A stretch of DNA of 64,000 nucleotides, taken from Leekyejoonella antrihumi. Lineage in GTDB: Bacteria > Actinomycetota > Actinomycetes > Actinomycetales > Dermatophilaceae. The first letter of the stretch is position 1. Each line of letters starts with the position of its first letter. The notes beneath the pieces are model-generated. The model did no database searches and was not told the DNA's origin. It saw nothing but the letters and a program-made list of their open reading frames with translations. Where the stretch lies: the NCBI RefSeq assembly GCF_007845645.1, contig NZ_VCQV01000008.1:1-64000 (forward strand), in the 5' to 3' direction. Shown piece after piece: positions 47,267 through 56,470 of the stretch. Position numbers and translations under genes: made by a program.

Positions 47267-47769
47267 CGCACCCCCTCCAGACGGGTTGCCAACAACTTGC
47301 GTGCATCGAACAGGTCTCGTTTGACGGCACCGTCGGACTTCCCGAGCTGGGCCGCGACCTGTGCCACCGACAGGTCCGCGTAATAGTGCAGCAGGACCGT
47401 CATTCGCAGCCGCCCGGGCAACGTCTCGATCGCGTCCCGCACCGACAGTCGGTCGGCCACGTCCGGCTCCGGTGCGGCGACATCGGTCCCAGTCGGCCGG
47501 CCGGCGATATAGCGGTCGTATGCGGCAGACTCACGGCCCCGGCGACGCCAGTGGTCGCGGACCTGATTGGCGACCGTGGTGTAGAGCCACGCGCGGGGAT
47601 CGTCGACCTTCCCCCAGTGCCGCATCAGCTTGACGAACGCCTCCGTCGCAAAGTCGTGTGCGAGGTCGCGGTCTCCCACCAACGACGTCGCCCAGCCGGC
47701 CAGACGGCCGAAGTGGGCGTCATAGACCTCGCGGACGGATTGCTGCGTCGTCGCTTCCCCCGAAGCCAC
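47263..47769 (-). CDS. ECF RNA polymerase sigma factor (SigE family, sigma-70 subfamily)
   Basis: A 168-residue sigma factor. Region 2 (DAHFGRLAGWATSLVGDRDL, then AHDFATEAFVKLMRHWGKVD and AWLYTTVANQVRDHWRRRG) is followed by region 4 (DAIETLPGRLRMTVLLHYYA; LSVAQVAAQLGKSDGAVKRD, a HTH). GTG at 47769 is chosen by family length; the frame stays open to 47961 and another start is possible. Its stop overlaps the start of the propeller protein, so the two are made together. It may control its own operon; no obvious -35/-10 of ECF type was found upstream. Confidence 0.92.
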   Translation of the reverse strand: MASGEATTQQSVREVYDAHFGRLAGWATSLVGDRDLAHDFATEAFVKLMRHWGKVDDPRAWLYTTVANQVRDHWRRRGRESAAYDRYIAGRPTGTDVAAPEPDVADRLSVRDAIETLPGRLRMTVLLHYYADLSVAQVAAQLGKSDGAVKRDLFDARKLLATRLEGVR

Positions 47770-47942
47770 TCCAGCCCACCCTTCTCGAGGGAGCGCCGCA
47801 GGCGGCGACGCACAGCGTATGAGAGCAGTCACGTCCATGAGGACGACGCACCTGCCCGTTCGGTTGGCCGCCGGAACCATGTGGGATCTCACTCCGGCTA
47901 CCGTGGTCTGGTGACCCGGTGCGAGCCTACAGGCGGATGACG

Positions 47943-48560
47943 ATGGAGCTCGAGCAGGCAATTCGTCGGCGGCGGATGATCCGGCGCTTTCAACCCGACG
48001 CTCAGGTCCCGCACGAGGTCGTGGCGCGCATCGCCGAGCTGGCGCTGCGTGCCCCCAGTGCCGGTTTCAGCCAGGGCTGGGACTTCGTGGTGCTGCGGGA
48101 CCCGGCCGAGCGGGAGGCGTTCTGGGGTGCCACGACCGGTGACGGACCGCCCGACGCCTGGTTGCGTGGCGTCCGCACGGCCCCCACTCTGATCGTCTGC
48201 TGCTCGGACAAGGGTTCCTACCTGCGCCGGTATGCCGCACCGGACAAGCCGTGGCAGGACCAGGACGAGGCACACTGGCCGGTGCCCTACTGGGACATCG
48301 ACACCGGGATGGCCGCCGTGCTGATGCTGCTGGTCGCCGTCGACGAAGGGCTCGGCGGCCTGTTCTTCGGCGTGGAGACCGATCGCCAGGGCGCCGTGCA
48401 CGGCGCCCTGGCGATCCCGCCCGACCGCACCATCATTGGTGTGATCGCGCTCGGTTATCCCGATCAGCAGCAGCCCAGCGGCAGCACCCGCAGCCGCCGG
48501 CGACGCCCGGTGCGGGAGGTCTTTCACTCCGGCCGGTTCGGCACGCCGCTGCAGGACTGA
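47943..48560 (+). CDS. Nitroreductase-family flavoprotein
   Basis: A 205-residue FMN-dependent oxidoreductase. The N-terminal FMN-contact motif is ELEQAIRRRRMIRRFQPDAQ; the next is APSAGFSQGWDFVVLRDPAE; the C-terminal part holds LFFGVETDRQGAVHGALAIP and IIGVIALGYPDQQ. AGGCGG lies 6 nt before ATG at 47943. Substrate unknown; the subfamily reduces nitro compounds or quinones, or acts in specialised reactions. Divergent from the sigma-factor gene and convergent with a pseudogene. Confidence 0.92.
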   Translation: MELEQAIRRRRMIRRFQPDAQVPHEVVARIAELALRAPSAGFSQGWDFVVLRDPAEREAFWGATTGDGPPDAWLRGVRTAPTLIVCCSDKGSYLRRYAAPDKPWQDQDEAHWPVPYWDIDTGMAAVLMLLVAVDEGLGGLFFGVETDRQGAVHGALAIPPDRTIIGVIALGYPDQQQPSGSTRSRRRRPVREVFHSGRFGTPLQD

Positions 48561-48590
48561 GCGACCGACGGATGCTGTTCGGCGCCCGGG

Positions 48591-49215
48591 TCAGGGCAGG
48601 TAGTACGTCGGGTTGGGCAGCTTCACCCCCGCGAGCGCGTGACCGCCGATCAGGTCGCTGAACTGGGCGCCGAAGCCGGCGAGAACGGTGTAGCCGCCGC
48701 CGGCCTTGGACTCCACATCCTTGCGGGTCCGGGACCTGAACTCGATCGTCGTGCACTTGGTGGTGGCGCAGTGGATGTAGAAGGGCTGCTGACTGTCGCC
48801 CGCCGCGGTCCACTTCGGGTAGTAGTTCTTCGCCGGGAACTTCTCACCGTGCACCCTCACGTCCTGCAGGGTGGGTTGTAGTTGAACTTCATCGCCCCGC
48901 CCGTCATGTCGTAGCTCATCAGCGTGGTGTCGTCTGCGTCGAGCACAATCGCGGGGTTCATGCCGAAGAGCCCACCGGAGGCACACGCCATCCGAAGCAG
49001 GGGCGTCACCGATCGGGTGATGCGGTCCATCTAGGTGATGTAGGGCGAGCTCGTCGTGTTCGCGAGGCCGTTCGAGTCCGCGTTGCAGTAGGTACGGAGC
49101 GCACCCACGCACGACATATACCCTGGGCCCGCCTGTGGGGTGCTGCGCGCGATCCGTTGGCGCGTGTCGACGCGAGTGTCGCCGGGCCGGTAGGAGAGGA
49201 TGAACAGCGCACGTT
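48591..49215 (-). pseudogene. Decayed secreted-protein gene upstream of parC
   Basis: Reading from ~49215 on the minus strand: FILSYRPGDTRVDTRQRIAR, GYMSCVGALRTYCNADSNGL, then an in-frame TAG after SSPYIT, then MDRITRSVTPLLRMACASGG and GGAMKFNYNPP. A frameshift near 48870 leads into the last frame, DVRVHGEKFPAKNYYPKW, FYIHCATTKCTTIEFRSRT and the ending NPTYYLP. The Cys pattern and Gly/Thr-rich style suggest an exported protein. N-terminus and signal peptide are missing. Family not recognised. Confidence 0.65.
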
Positions 49216-49239
49216 GGATTAGCTCAAGGAGATCGGCAT

Positions 49240-51699
49240 ATGGCGCGTCGCAGCAAGAGCGACAAGGGCAAGGGCGGCGAGGACTTCGACATCGTGGCGG
49301 GCAACGTCATCGACATCGACGTCGAGGAGGAGATGCAGGACGCCTACCTCGAGTACGCCTACTCGGTCATCTACGCGCGAGCCCTGCCCGACGCGCGTGA
49401 TGGTCTCAAGCCGGTGCAACGACGCATTCTCTACGCGATGGACGAGCTCGGACTGCGCCCGGAACGGCCGCATGTGAAGTCCTCCCGAGTCGTCGGCGAG
49501 GTGATGGGCAAGTACCACCCGCACGGCGACAAGGCGATCTACGACACGATCGTGCGCATGGCGCAGCGCTTCACCATGCGCCTGCCCCTGATCGACGGTC
49601 ACGGCAACTTCGGTTCGCTGGACGACGGCCCGGCCGCCGCGCGGTACACCGAGGCGCGGTTGGCACCGGCGGCGATGCTGATGACGGCCAGTCTTGACGA
49701 GGACACCGTCGACTTCGTGCCGAACTACGACGACCAGTTCATGCAGCCGTCGGTGCTGCCCGCCGCGTTCCCGAACCTGCTGGTCAATGGCGCCAGCGGC
49801 ATCGCCGTCGGTATGGCGACCAACATGGCTCCGCACAACCTGGTGGAGGTCATCGGCGCCGCGCGGCACCTGATCGGGCACCCCGACGCGTCCCTCGACG
49901 ACCTGATGAAGTTCGTCCCCGGGCCGGACCTGCCGCTCGGTGGGCAGATCGTCGGCCTGGACGGGATACGGGACGCCTATCTCACCGGTCGTGGCGCGTT
50001 CCGCACTCGTGCCACCGCACGGATCGAGAACGTCACCCATCGCAAGAAGGGCATCATCGTCACCGAGCTGCCCTACCTGGTCGGCCCGGAGAAGGTCATC
50101 GAGAAAATGAAGGAGCTCGTGCAGCGCAAGAAGCTGCAAGGCATCTCCGACGTCAAGGACCTGTCCGACCGCACCAATGGGCTGCGGCTGGTCATCGAGG
50201 TCAAGAACGGTTTCCAGCCCGAGGCCGTGCTCGAGAACCTCTACCGGTTGACGCCGATGGAGGAGTCCTTCAGCATCAACAATGTGACGCTGGTCGACGG
50301 TCAGCCACGCACGCTCGGGCTCAAGGACCTGCTGCGCGTCTACGTCGACTTCCGCATCGACGTCGTCCGACGACGCACCGAGCACCGACTGGCCAAAAAG
50401 CAGGAGCGACTGCACCTGGTCGACGGCCTGCTGATCGCCATCGTCGACATCGACGAGGTCATCCAGATCATCCGCACCTCGGACGATGCGGGCACCGCCC
50501 GCACCCGGCTGATGGACGTCTTCGACCTGAGCGAGCCGCAGGCGACCTACATCCTGGACCTCCAGCTGCGCCGCTTGACGAAGTTCTCGCGCATCGAACT
50601 GGAGAAGGAGCAGGAGGAGCTGCGCCGCGCCATCGAGGAGCTGCGGGCGATCCTGGATGACGAGAAGCTGCTGCACAAGACGGTCTCGGACGAGCTGGCA
50701 AAGGTCGCAAAGGACCACGGGACACCCCGCCGCACCGTCCTGCTCGAGTCGGCCGGCACCCCGGCGGCAACGACCCCGCTGGAGGTTCCCGACGACCCCT
50801 GCCTCGTCCTGTTGTCGTCGACGGGACTGCTGGCGCGAACGACCGGCACTGATCCGCTGGCGAACGACGGTTCCCGCCGCAAGCATGACGCCGTGACGTC
50901 GGTGGTGCAGACCACTGCGCGGGGCGACTTCGCGGCGGTCACCTCCGCCGGCCGGATGGTCCGGATCAGCGCGCTCGACCTGCCGACCCTGCCCCCGACG
51001 AATGACGCGCCGAACGTGTCGGGCGGCGCGCCCCTCGCGGCCTACGTCGACCTGCCGGCGGGTGAGCAGGTGCTCACCCTCGCGACGCTCTCGCCCGACT
51101 CCCCCGGCCTTGCCCTCGGCACCGCCGGTGGCGTGGTCAAACGGGTCAACCCGGACTATCCGAGCAAGGACTCGTTCGAGCTGATCTCACTGAAGGACGG
51201 CGACCGTCTTGTCGGCGCCGCCCCGCTGACCACCGGTGACGAGGACCTGGTCTTCATCACCAGCGACGCCCACCTGCTGCGCTACAGCGCATCGCTCGTG
51301 CGACCGCAGGGTCGATCGGGTGGCGGGGTGGCCGGCATCAACGTCAGCGCCGGGCAGCGGGCCGTCTGGTTCGGCGTGGTCGACGCCGGCGCCCCCAACG
51401 TCGTGGTCACGGCGTCCGGTTCCTCCGGCGCGCTACCGGGCACCGAGGCCGGGTCGCTCAAGGTCACCCCGTATGACGAGTACCCCGCCAAGGGTCGCGC
51501 CACCGGCGGCGTGCGATGCCATCGTTTCCTGCGGGGCGAGGACGAGCTGATGTTCGGGTGGGTCGGGCGCTCGCCGGCTCGCGCCGCGACGTCGGCCGGT
51601 GCGCCGGTGGAGCTGCCTGAGGCGACCGGCAAGCGGGACGGCAGCGGCACGCCTGCCTCCTCACCCATCACGGCGATCGCCCCCGGGCGCCCGCAGTGA
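49240..51699 (+). CDS. parC: DNA topoisomerase IV subunit A (ParC/GyrA family)
   Basis: Cleavage subunit of topoisomerase IV, which decatenates daughter chromosomes. The 819-residue protein has the active-site Tyr in AAARYTEARL, the winged-helix region with KYHPHGDKAIYD, and a C-terminal beta-pinwheel (~510-800) without a clear GyrA box, supporting ParC rather than GyrA. AAGGAG lies 8 nt before ATG. The residue matching E. coli GyrA Ser83 is Lys here (HPHGDK), which is unusual. The partner ParE is encoded at 54.3-56.5 kb on the opposite strand. The next gene overlaps by 4 bp. Confidence 0.93.
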   Translation: MARRSKSDKGKGGEDFDIVAGNVIDIDVEEEMQDAYLEYAYSVIYARALPDARDGLKPVQRRILYAMDELGLRPERPHVKSSRVVGEVMGKYHPHGDKAIYDTIVRMAQRFTMRLPLIDGHGNFGSLDDGPAAARYTEARLAPAAMLMTASLDEDTVDFVPNYDDQFMQPSVLPAAFPNLLVNGASGIAVGMATNMAPHNLVEVIGAARHLIGHPDASLDDLMKFVPGPDLPLGGQIVGLDGIRDAYLTGRGAFRTRATARIENVTHRKKGIIVTELPYLVGPEKVIEKMKELVQRKKLQGISDVKDLSDRTNGLRLVIEVKNGFQPEAVLENLYRLTPMEESFSINNVTLVDGQPRTLGLKDLLRVYVDFRIDVVRRRTEHRLAKKQERLHLVDGLLIAIVDIDEVIQIIRTSDDAGTARTRLMDVFDLSEPQATYILDLQLRRLTKFSRIELEKEQEELRRAIEELRAILDDEKLLHKTVSDELAKVAKDHGTPRRTVLLESAGTPAATTPLEVPDDPCLVLLSSTGLLARTTGTDPLANDGSRRKHDAVTSVVQTTARGDFAAVTSAGRMVRISALDLPTLPPTNDAPNVSGGAPLAAYVDLPAGEQVLTLATLSPDSPGLALGTAGGVVKRVNPDYPSKDSFELISLKDGDRLVGAAPLTTGDEDLVFITSDAHLLRYSASLVRPQGRSGGGVAGINVSAGQRAVWFGVVDAGAPNVVVTASGSSGALPGTEAGSLKVTPYDEYPAKGRATGGVRCHRFLRGEDELMFGWVGRSPARAATSAGAPVELPEATGKRDGSGTPASSPITAIAPGRPQ

Positions 51700-52667
51700 C
51701 CACAGCACAGGTCGAGCCGGTCCCACTGCCGGGTTCCTGTTCGGTGCAGTGGGAGGAGCGCGGACTGCCCGCGACGGGCTCCGCTCCGGTCGCCCGCTTC
51801 TGGGTCGCCCTCGAGCAGAACGGCCCGTGGGGTCATGACGCGATCGCCGAGTCCCACCTGCCGGTCGAGATCGGGGGCGCGCTGGAGCGCGCCGCGCAGG
51901 GTGCCGGCGGCAGACTGCTGCTGGTGCGCCGACCCGGTGAGCACGCCGACCACCACGACCCGGACGCCTCGGTCACGGTGCTCGTCTCCGGTGGTCCGCC
52001 GGACCGCCCCTGGCTGCTGGAGGGCGAGATCGACGACCCGGCCATCCTGCTGCGTCTGCCGTGGCAGAGCCTCGGCGAGGACGACCCGGACGCGGTGACC
52101 GAGCATCTGCCCGAGCTGGAGGAGACCCGCACCGTGCACCTGCTGGTCTGCACCAATGGCAAACGGGACGTGTGCTGTGCCGTGCGTGGCCGCCCGGTGG
52201 CTCACAGTGCCGCGATCCAGTTTCCGGGGCAGGTCTGGGAGTGCTCACACACCGGCGGGCATCGGTTCGCGCCCACCGGCATCCTGCTGCCCTACGGGCA
52301 GGTGTATGCCCGGCTGACGGCGGAGCTCGCCGAGCAGGTGCTGACCTCGGGGCGGCAGGGTCAGATGCCACCGGCGTTGAACAACATGATGCACAACCGG
52401 GGCCGCAGCGTCTGGGACGACGCCGGCCAGGCTGCGGAGGTCACGGTTCGCGAGTCGATCGGCGAGCTCGACCTGACGGCCTTGCTCGTGGCGCCCGACG
52501 AGGATCTCCCGCGAGCGTCTGACCCTCGCACGGCACGACGGGTCGTGTCCCACCGTGACGGGCGCACGTGGCACGCGCAGATGACCCGAGTCGAGGGGCC
52601 GGCGGTCAAGAGCTCCTGCGCCAAGGCGCCGAAGCCGACCAGCACCTGGGCCACCACCGTGCAGTAG
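51696..52667 (+). CDS. Sucrase/ferredoxin-like protein (thioredoxin-like [2Fe-2S] fold)
   Basis: A 323-residue protein of the sucrase/ferredoxin-like family (Aim32-type). The cluster ligands are visible as LLVCTNGKRDVCCAVRG and ECSHTGGHRFAPTG, i.e. Cys-X8-Cys with Cys and His further on. GTG overlaps the parC stop (GTGA), so it is co-translated with parC. The family is thought to have redox activity; a link with topoisomerase IV is not known. It converges on the DUF427 gene with a 7-bp gap. Confidence 0.9.
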   Translation: MTTAQVEPVPLPGSCSVQWEERGLPATGSAPVARFWVALEQNGPWGHDAIAESHLPVEIGGALERAAQGAGGRLLLVRRPGEHADHHDPDASVTVLVSGGPPDRPWLLEGEIDDPAILLRLPWQSLGEDDPDAVTEHLPELEETRTVHLLVCTNGKRDVCCAVRGRPVAHSAAIQFPGQVWECSHTGGHRFAPTGILLPYGQVYARLTAELAEQVLTSGRQGQMPPALNNMMHNRGRSVWDDAGQAAEVTVRESIGELDLTALLVAPDEDLPRASDPRTARRVVSHRDGRTWHAQMTRVEGPAVKSSCAKAPKPTSTWATTVQ

Positions 52668-52674
52668 GTCGCTG

Positions 52675-53085
52675 CTACGCGCCGGCCGTCCGCAGCTCGA
52701 TGTCGACCTCGTCCGGGTAGAACGCGAGATGGTCCCGAATCGGGGCCACGGCGTCATACGGCGCCTCGTAGGTCCAGACCGCGTTCGCGGACTCGTCGCC
52801 GGCACCGGAGATCGAGTAGTACGACGCGTCCCCCTTGTAGGGGCAGTGGGTCGTGTGGTCGGTGCGCTCGAGCAGGTCCATCCGCACGTCCGCGCGCGGC
52901 AGGTACATCACGTCCGGGTAGGCCGCTTCGCGCAGCACCAGTGCCTCGATGCTGTCCGCGATCGTCGTGCCGGCACGGGTGACGATGACCCGCGTATCGC
53001 CCGGGGTCACGGTGATCGGGTGGTCCTTGCCTGGTTGCAGCCGCTGCGTGTCGCTCATGGGGTGTTCAACGACCGCGTCGGCCAT
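52675..53085 (-). CDS. DUF427 domain protein
   Basis: A 136-residue beta-barrel protein of the DUF427 family. The conserved core is ITVTPGDTRVIVTRAGTTIA, LPRADVRMDLLERTDHTTHC, PYKGDASYYSI and AVWTYEAPYDAVAPIRDHLA, with the HCPYKG motif that marks the family. Function not established. ATG at 53085 has GGCGGA upstream; an internal ATG at 53058 is possible. Convergent with the ferredoxin-like gene. Confidence 0.92.
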   Translation of the reverse strand: MADAVVEHPMSDTQRLQPGKDHPITVTPGDTRVIVTRAGTTIADSIEALVLREAAYPDVMYLPRADVRMDLLERTDHTTHCPYKGDASYYSISGAGDESANAVWTYEAPYDAVAPIRDHLAFYPDEVDIELRTAGA

Positions 53086-53133
53086 CCGATTCCGCCGTGC
53101 GTCCGGAGGCCTGCGAGGGGAAGGGCGCGCGGG

Positions 53134-53712
53134 CTACTTTGCCGCGGCCTTCGCCTTGGCCTTCGCGGCCTTCTTGAAGTCGCGCACCTTCTGCAGCGAC
53201 ACGTCGTCGACCACGTCCGCGACCGACCGGAAGCTGCCGGGATCCGCATAGGGACCGATCACCTGGCGCCACTGCGGCGACTGCACCGCAAGCTGCTTAC
53301 CCAACAGCGCGGCAAAGATGCGCGCCTTCTGGTCGCCGAAGCCGGGCAGGGCCTTCAGCCGCCGGAGCAGCTCGCGTGTGTCGGGCGCCGTGGTCCAGAT
53401 CGCGGCCGCATCACCGTCATACTCGTCGCGAATGACGGTGGCGAGCTGATGCACTCGTCCACCCATCGATCGACCGTACCGGTGGATGGCCGGCGGCGTT
53501 GCACACTGCTCCGCAAACTCCTCGGGTTCGGCCGCGGCGATCTTCACCGGGTCGATGCTGCCGAATCGCTCCACAATCTTGGCCGGCCCACGGAACGCAT
53601 GCTCCATCGGATACTGCTGGTCCAGCAGCATGCCGGTCAGCAATGCGAATGGGTCGGTGCTGAGCAGCCGGTCCGCACTCGGATCCTGGGCAATGCACAA
53701 CGTCGTGGTCAT
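53134..53712 (-). CDS. HhH-GPD-type base excision DNA repair family protein
   Basis: A 192-residue helical protein. FALLTGMLLDQQYPMEHAFR and the helix-hairpin-helix LKALPGFGDQKARIFAALLG are typical of a small actinobacterial HhH-GPD family. The catalytic Lys of classic glycosylases is not obvious and the [4Fe-4S] Cys loop is absent; the C-terminus is a Lys/Ala tail (KKAAKAKAKAAAK). A role in DNA repair is inferred from fold only. ATG at 53712 is chosen by family N-terminus (MTTTLCIAQD). The frame overlaps the DinB stop if extended upstream. Confidence 0.88.
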   Translation of the reverse strand: MTTTLCIAQDPSADRLLSTDPFALLTGMLLDQQYPMEHAFRGPAKIVERFGSIDPVKIAAAEPEEFAEQCATPPAIHRYGRSMGGRVHQLATVIRDEYDGDAAAIWTTAPDTRELLRRLKALPGFGDQKARIFAALLGKQLAVQSPQWRQVIGPYADPGSFRSVADVVDDVSLQKVRDFKKAAKAKAKAAAK

Positions 53713-53755
53713 GCCGTCGAGCGTAGTTGGCATCGTCGAGCGGCGCGAGGGACTG

Positions 53756-54265
53756 TCAGCGACGCTCGACGATGCCACGCAGGAACGCGGCCTGTCCCGC
53801 GTGCTGCAGGTCGTCGCCGATGACGCTGGTCAGCCGCACTCCGAGCGTGACCGGCGGGTCCCAGCGGTCGTCCACCACCCGATCCAACGCCTGCTCATCG
53901 AGCGTGCCCAGGTAGGCACGCGTCTGGTCCCAGACCGCGTCGTAGTATCCGGTGAGCAGGGCCGGTGTCTCCACCCGCACGGCGGCAACATCCTCGCGGC
54001 TGTGCCCGTAACCGGTCGCTTTGTCATCCAGGGCGAGATCGAATCGCTTGGCCCAGCCCTGCGCCGTCCAGATCTGGTCCAGACCGGCGGCCTCCGCGAT
54101 GTGGTCGTCCTGGACGCGCGTCAGGTGCCAGACCAGCCACGCGATGGTGTTCGCACCGGGATCGACTCGGTAGGTCAGCTGCTCTGCGGTCAGCCCCTCG
54201 ACTGCGCTGTGCACCAGGTCCTGGACTCGTGCGAAACCGTCCTCCAACAACTGCGCGGTGTTCAT
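53756..54265 (-). CDS. DinB/DUF664 family protein
   Basis: A 169-residue four-helix-bundle protein. Probable metal ligands are His in LVHSAVEGL, His in LVWHLTRVQDDHI and His in DDLQHAGQAAFLRG. In actinobacteria such proteins often are mycothiol-dependent transferases, but the substrate is unknown. Its stop is 43 bp from the start of the HhH-GPD gene and its start 24 bp from the parE stop, so it may follow parE in one transcript. Confidence 0.9.
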   Translation of the reverse strand: MNTAQLLEDGFARVQDLVHSAVEGLTAEQLTYRVDPGANTIAWLVWHLTRVQDDHIAEAAGLDQIWTAQGWAKRFDLALDDKATGYGHSREDVAAVRVETPALLTGYYDAVWDQTRAYLGTLDEQALDRVVDDRWDPPVTLGVRLTSVIGDDLQHAGQAAFLRGIVERR

Positions 54266-54289
54266 TCCGCCACGCTACGCCCCGACCTC

Positions 54290-56470
54290 TTAGGCGTCGA
54301 TGCGGTCCTGATCCAGCCGGTGCGCAGACTCGACGAGGAAGTCCTTGCGCGGTGCGACGTCACTGCCCATGAGCAGATCGAAGACCGTCTCGGCGTGCTC
54401 CGCGTCGTCCAGCGTGACCCGCCGCAGGGTGCGGTGCCGCGGCTCCATCGTCGTCTCCGCGAGCTGGTCGGCATCCATCTCTCCGAGGCCCTTGTACCGC
54501 TGCAGTGACTTGACCTTTCGCCCCTTCTTGTCCAGCTCCGACAGCCGCGCCCGCATCTGCTGCTCCGAGTAGGTGAAGGTGACCTCGCCCTTGGCACGGC
54601 CGCTTGCCGAGGTCTCGATGCGATGCAGCGGCGGGACCGCCGCGAAGACCCGACCGGCGTCCACCAGTGGCCGCATGTAGCGGAAGAACAGCGTGAGCAA
54701 CAGGGTGCGGATGTGCGCGCCGTCGACATCGGCGTCGGTCATCAGGATGACTTTGCCGTACCGCGCCAGGTCCAGGTCGAAGGTACGACCGGAGCCGGCA
54801 CCGACCACCTGGATGATGGCGGCGCACTCGGCGTTCTTCAGCATGTCGCCGATCGATGCCTTCTGCACGTTGAGGATCTTGCCCCGGATCGGCAGTAGTG
54901 CTTGGTACTCGGAGTTCCGGGCGGCCATACCGGTGCCGAGCGCGCTGTCACCCTCGACGATGAACAGCTCGCTGCGCTCGTTGTCGGTGGAGCGGCAGTC
55001 CTTCAGCTTGCCCGGCAGCGACGACGACTCCAGGGCGGTCTTGCGACGCTGCGTCTCCTTGTGCAGGCGCGCACTGATGCGCGTCTTCATCTCGGCGACG
55101 ACCTTCTCCAGCAGTCTGGTCGCCTGGGTCTTGTCGTCCCGCTTGGTCGAGGAGAGCTGAGCGTTCAACTGGGACTCGACGACCTGGGAGACGATCTGCC
55201 GCACGGCGGAGGTCCCTAGGACCTCCTTGGTCTGGCCCTCGAACTGTGGTTCTGCCAGCCGCACCGTGACAACGGCAGTCAGACCGGCCAGCACATCGTC
55301 CTTCTCGACCTTGTCGCCCCCGACCTTCAACCGCCGGGCGTTGGCCTCGAGCTGCTTCTTGAAGACCTTCATCAGGGCCTGCTCGAAACCCGTGGTGTGC
55401 GTGCCACCCTTCGGAGTGGAGATGACGTTGACGAAGGATGCCGTCGTCGTGTCGTAGCTGGTGCCCCAGCGCAGGGCGATATCGACGGCGCAGTCACGCT
55501 CCACGGCGGTGGAGGTCATGTGCCCCTTGGCGTCCAGCACCGGCACGGTCTCGGTGAACGTGCCTTCGCCCTGCAGCCGCCAGGTGTCGGTGACGCCCGG
55601 ATCCGGTGCGAGGAACTCGGCAAACTCGCTGATGCCGCCGTCGTGCTGGAAGACCTGCTCGTGCGGACCGGACTCCCCCGGCGTGCCCGGCACGCCCCGC
55701 TCGTCCCGGATCACGATCGTCAGACCGGGGATCAGGAAGGACGTCTGCCGGGCTCGCGCGATCAGCCCGTCATAGTCGAACGTGGCGGTCTTGATGAAGA
55801 TGCTGGGGTCGGCCCAGTAGCGGATGCGGGAACCGGTGACGCCGCGCTTGGCCTTACCGATCACCTGCAGCTCACTGCCCGAGGTGAAGGGGGTGAAGTC
55901 GGCCTCCGGGCCGAGGCCGTCCGCGAAGGTGCCCGGTTCGCCCCGCCGGAAGCTCATGGCATACGTCTTGCCGCCGCGGTCGACCTGGACGTCCAGCCTG
56001 CTGGACAGGGCATTGACCACGGACGCGCCGACGCCGTGCAGACCGCCGGACGCGGTGTAGGAGCCGCCACCGAACTTTCCGCCGGCGTGCAGCTTGGTGA
56101 AGACGACCTCGACTCCGCTCAACCCGGTGCGAGGTTCGGCATCGACCGGGATACCGCGGCCGTTGTCACGCACCTCTACCGATCCGTCGGCCAGGAGAAC
56201 GACATCGATGTGGTCGCAGACTTCGGCCAGCGCCTCGTCGACCGCGTTGTCGATGATCTCCCACAGGCAGTGCATGAGCCCGCGCGAGTCGGTGGTCCCG
56301 ATATACATGCCGGGCCGTTTGCGCACGGCTTCCAGGCCCTCGAGCACCTGCAGATGTCGTGCGGTGTAGCCCGACTCGTTCGGCTTCTTCCCGTTCGTAC
56401 GGGGTGCGGGGCCGCCGTTGGAGGTCGACTGGGACGGGGTCGGTGTGCGTGCTGTGGTGCTGAGGGCCAC
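54290..56470 (-). CDS. parE: DNA topoisomerase IV subunit B (ParE/GyrB family)
   Basis: ATPase subunit of topoisomerase IV. The 726-residue protein shows the GHKL ATPase (AVRKRPGMYIG, EIIDNAVDEAL, VRDNGRGIPVD, SGGLHGVGASVVNAL), transducer domain (QTKEVLGTSAVRQIV) and Toprim domain with EGDSALG, PIRGKILNVQKAS and the Mg aspartates in ILMTDADVDGAHI. The N-terminal ~30 residues are a low-complexity Ser/Pro tail. GTG at 56470 has AAGGAG 8 nt upstream. Length fits ParE or GyrB; ParE is chosen because parC is the nearby A subunit and gyrBA normally lies near oriC. Confidence 0.93.
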   Translation of the reverse strand: MALSTTARTPTPSQSTSNGGPAPRTNGKKPNESGYTARHLQVLEGLEAVRKRPGMYIGTTDSRGLMHCLWEIIDNAVDEALAEVCDHIDVVLLADGSVEVRDNGRGIPVDAEPRTGLSGVEVVFTKLHAGGKFGGGSYTASGGLHGVGASVVNALSSRLDVQVDRGGKTYAMSFRRGEPGTFADGLGPEADFTPFTSGSELQVIGKAKRGVTGSRIRYWADPSIFIKTATFDYDGLIARARQTSFLIPGLTIVIRDERGVPGTPGESGPHEQVFQHDGGISEFAEFLAPDPGVTDTWRLQGEGTFTETVPVLDAKGHMTSTAVERDCAVDIALRWGTSYDTTTASFVNVISTPKGGTHTTGFEQALMKVFKKQLEANARRLKVGGDKVEKDDVLAGLTAVVTVRLAEPQFEGQTKEVLGTSAVRQIVSQVVESQLNAQLSSTKRDDKTQATRLLEKVVAEMKTRISARLHKETQRRKTALESSSLPGKLKDCRSTDNERSELFIVEGDSALGTGMAARNSEYQALLPIRGKILNVQKASIGDMLKNAECAAIIQVVGAGSGRTFDLDLARYGKVILMTDADVDGAHIRTLLLTLFFRYMRPLVDAGRVFAAVPPLHRIETSASGRAKGEVTFTYSEQQMRARLSELDKKGRKVKSLQRYKGLGEMDADQLAETTMEPRHRTLRRVTLDDAEHAETVFDLLMGSDVAPRKDFLVESAHRLDQDRIDA

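Noticed and set aside
54290-56470. Naming the pair gyrA/gyrB
   Set aside because: The A subunit lacks a clear GyrA box, the two genes are apart and on opposite strands, and no oriC-associated genes (dnaA, dnaN, recF) are nearby; topoisomerase IV fits better, though not proven.
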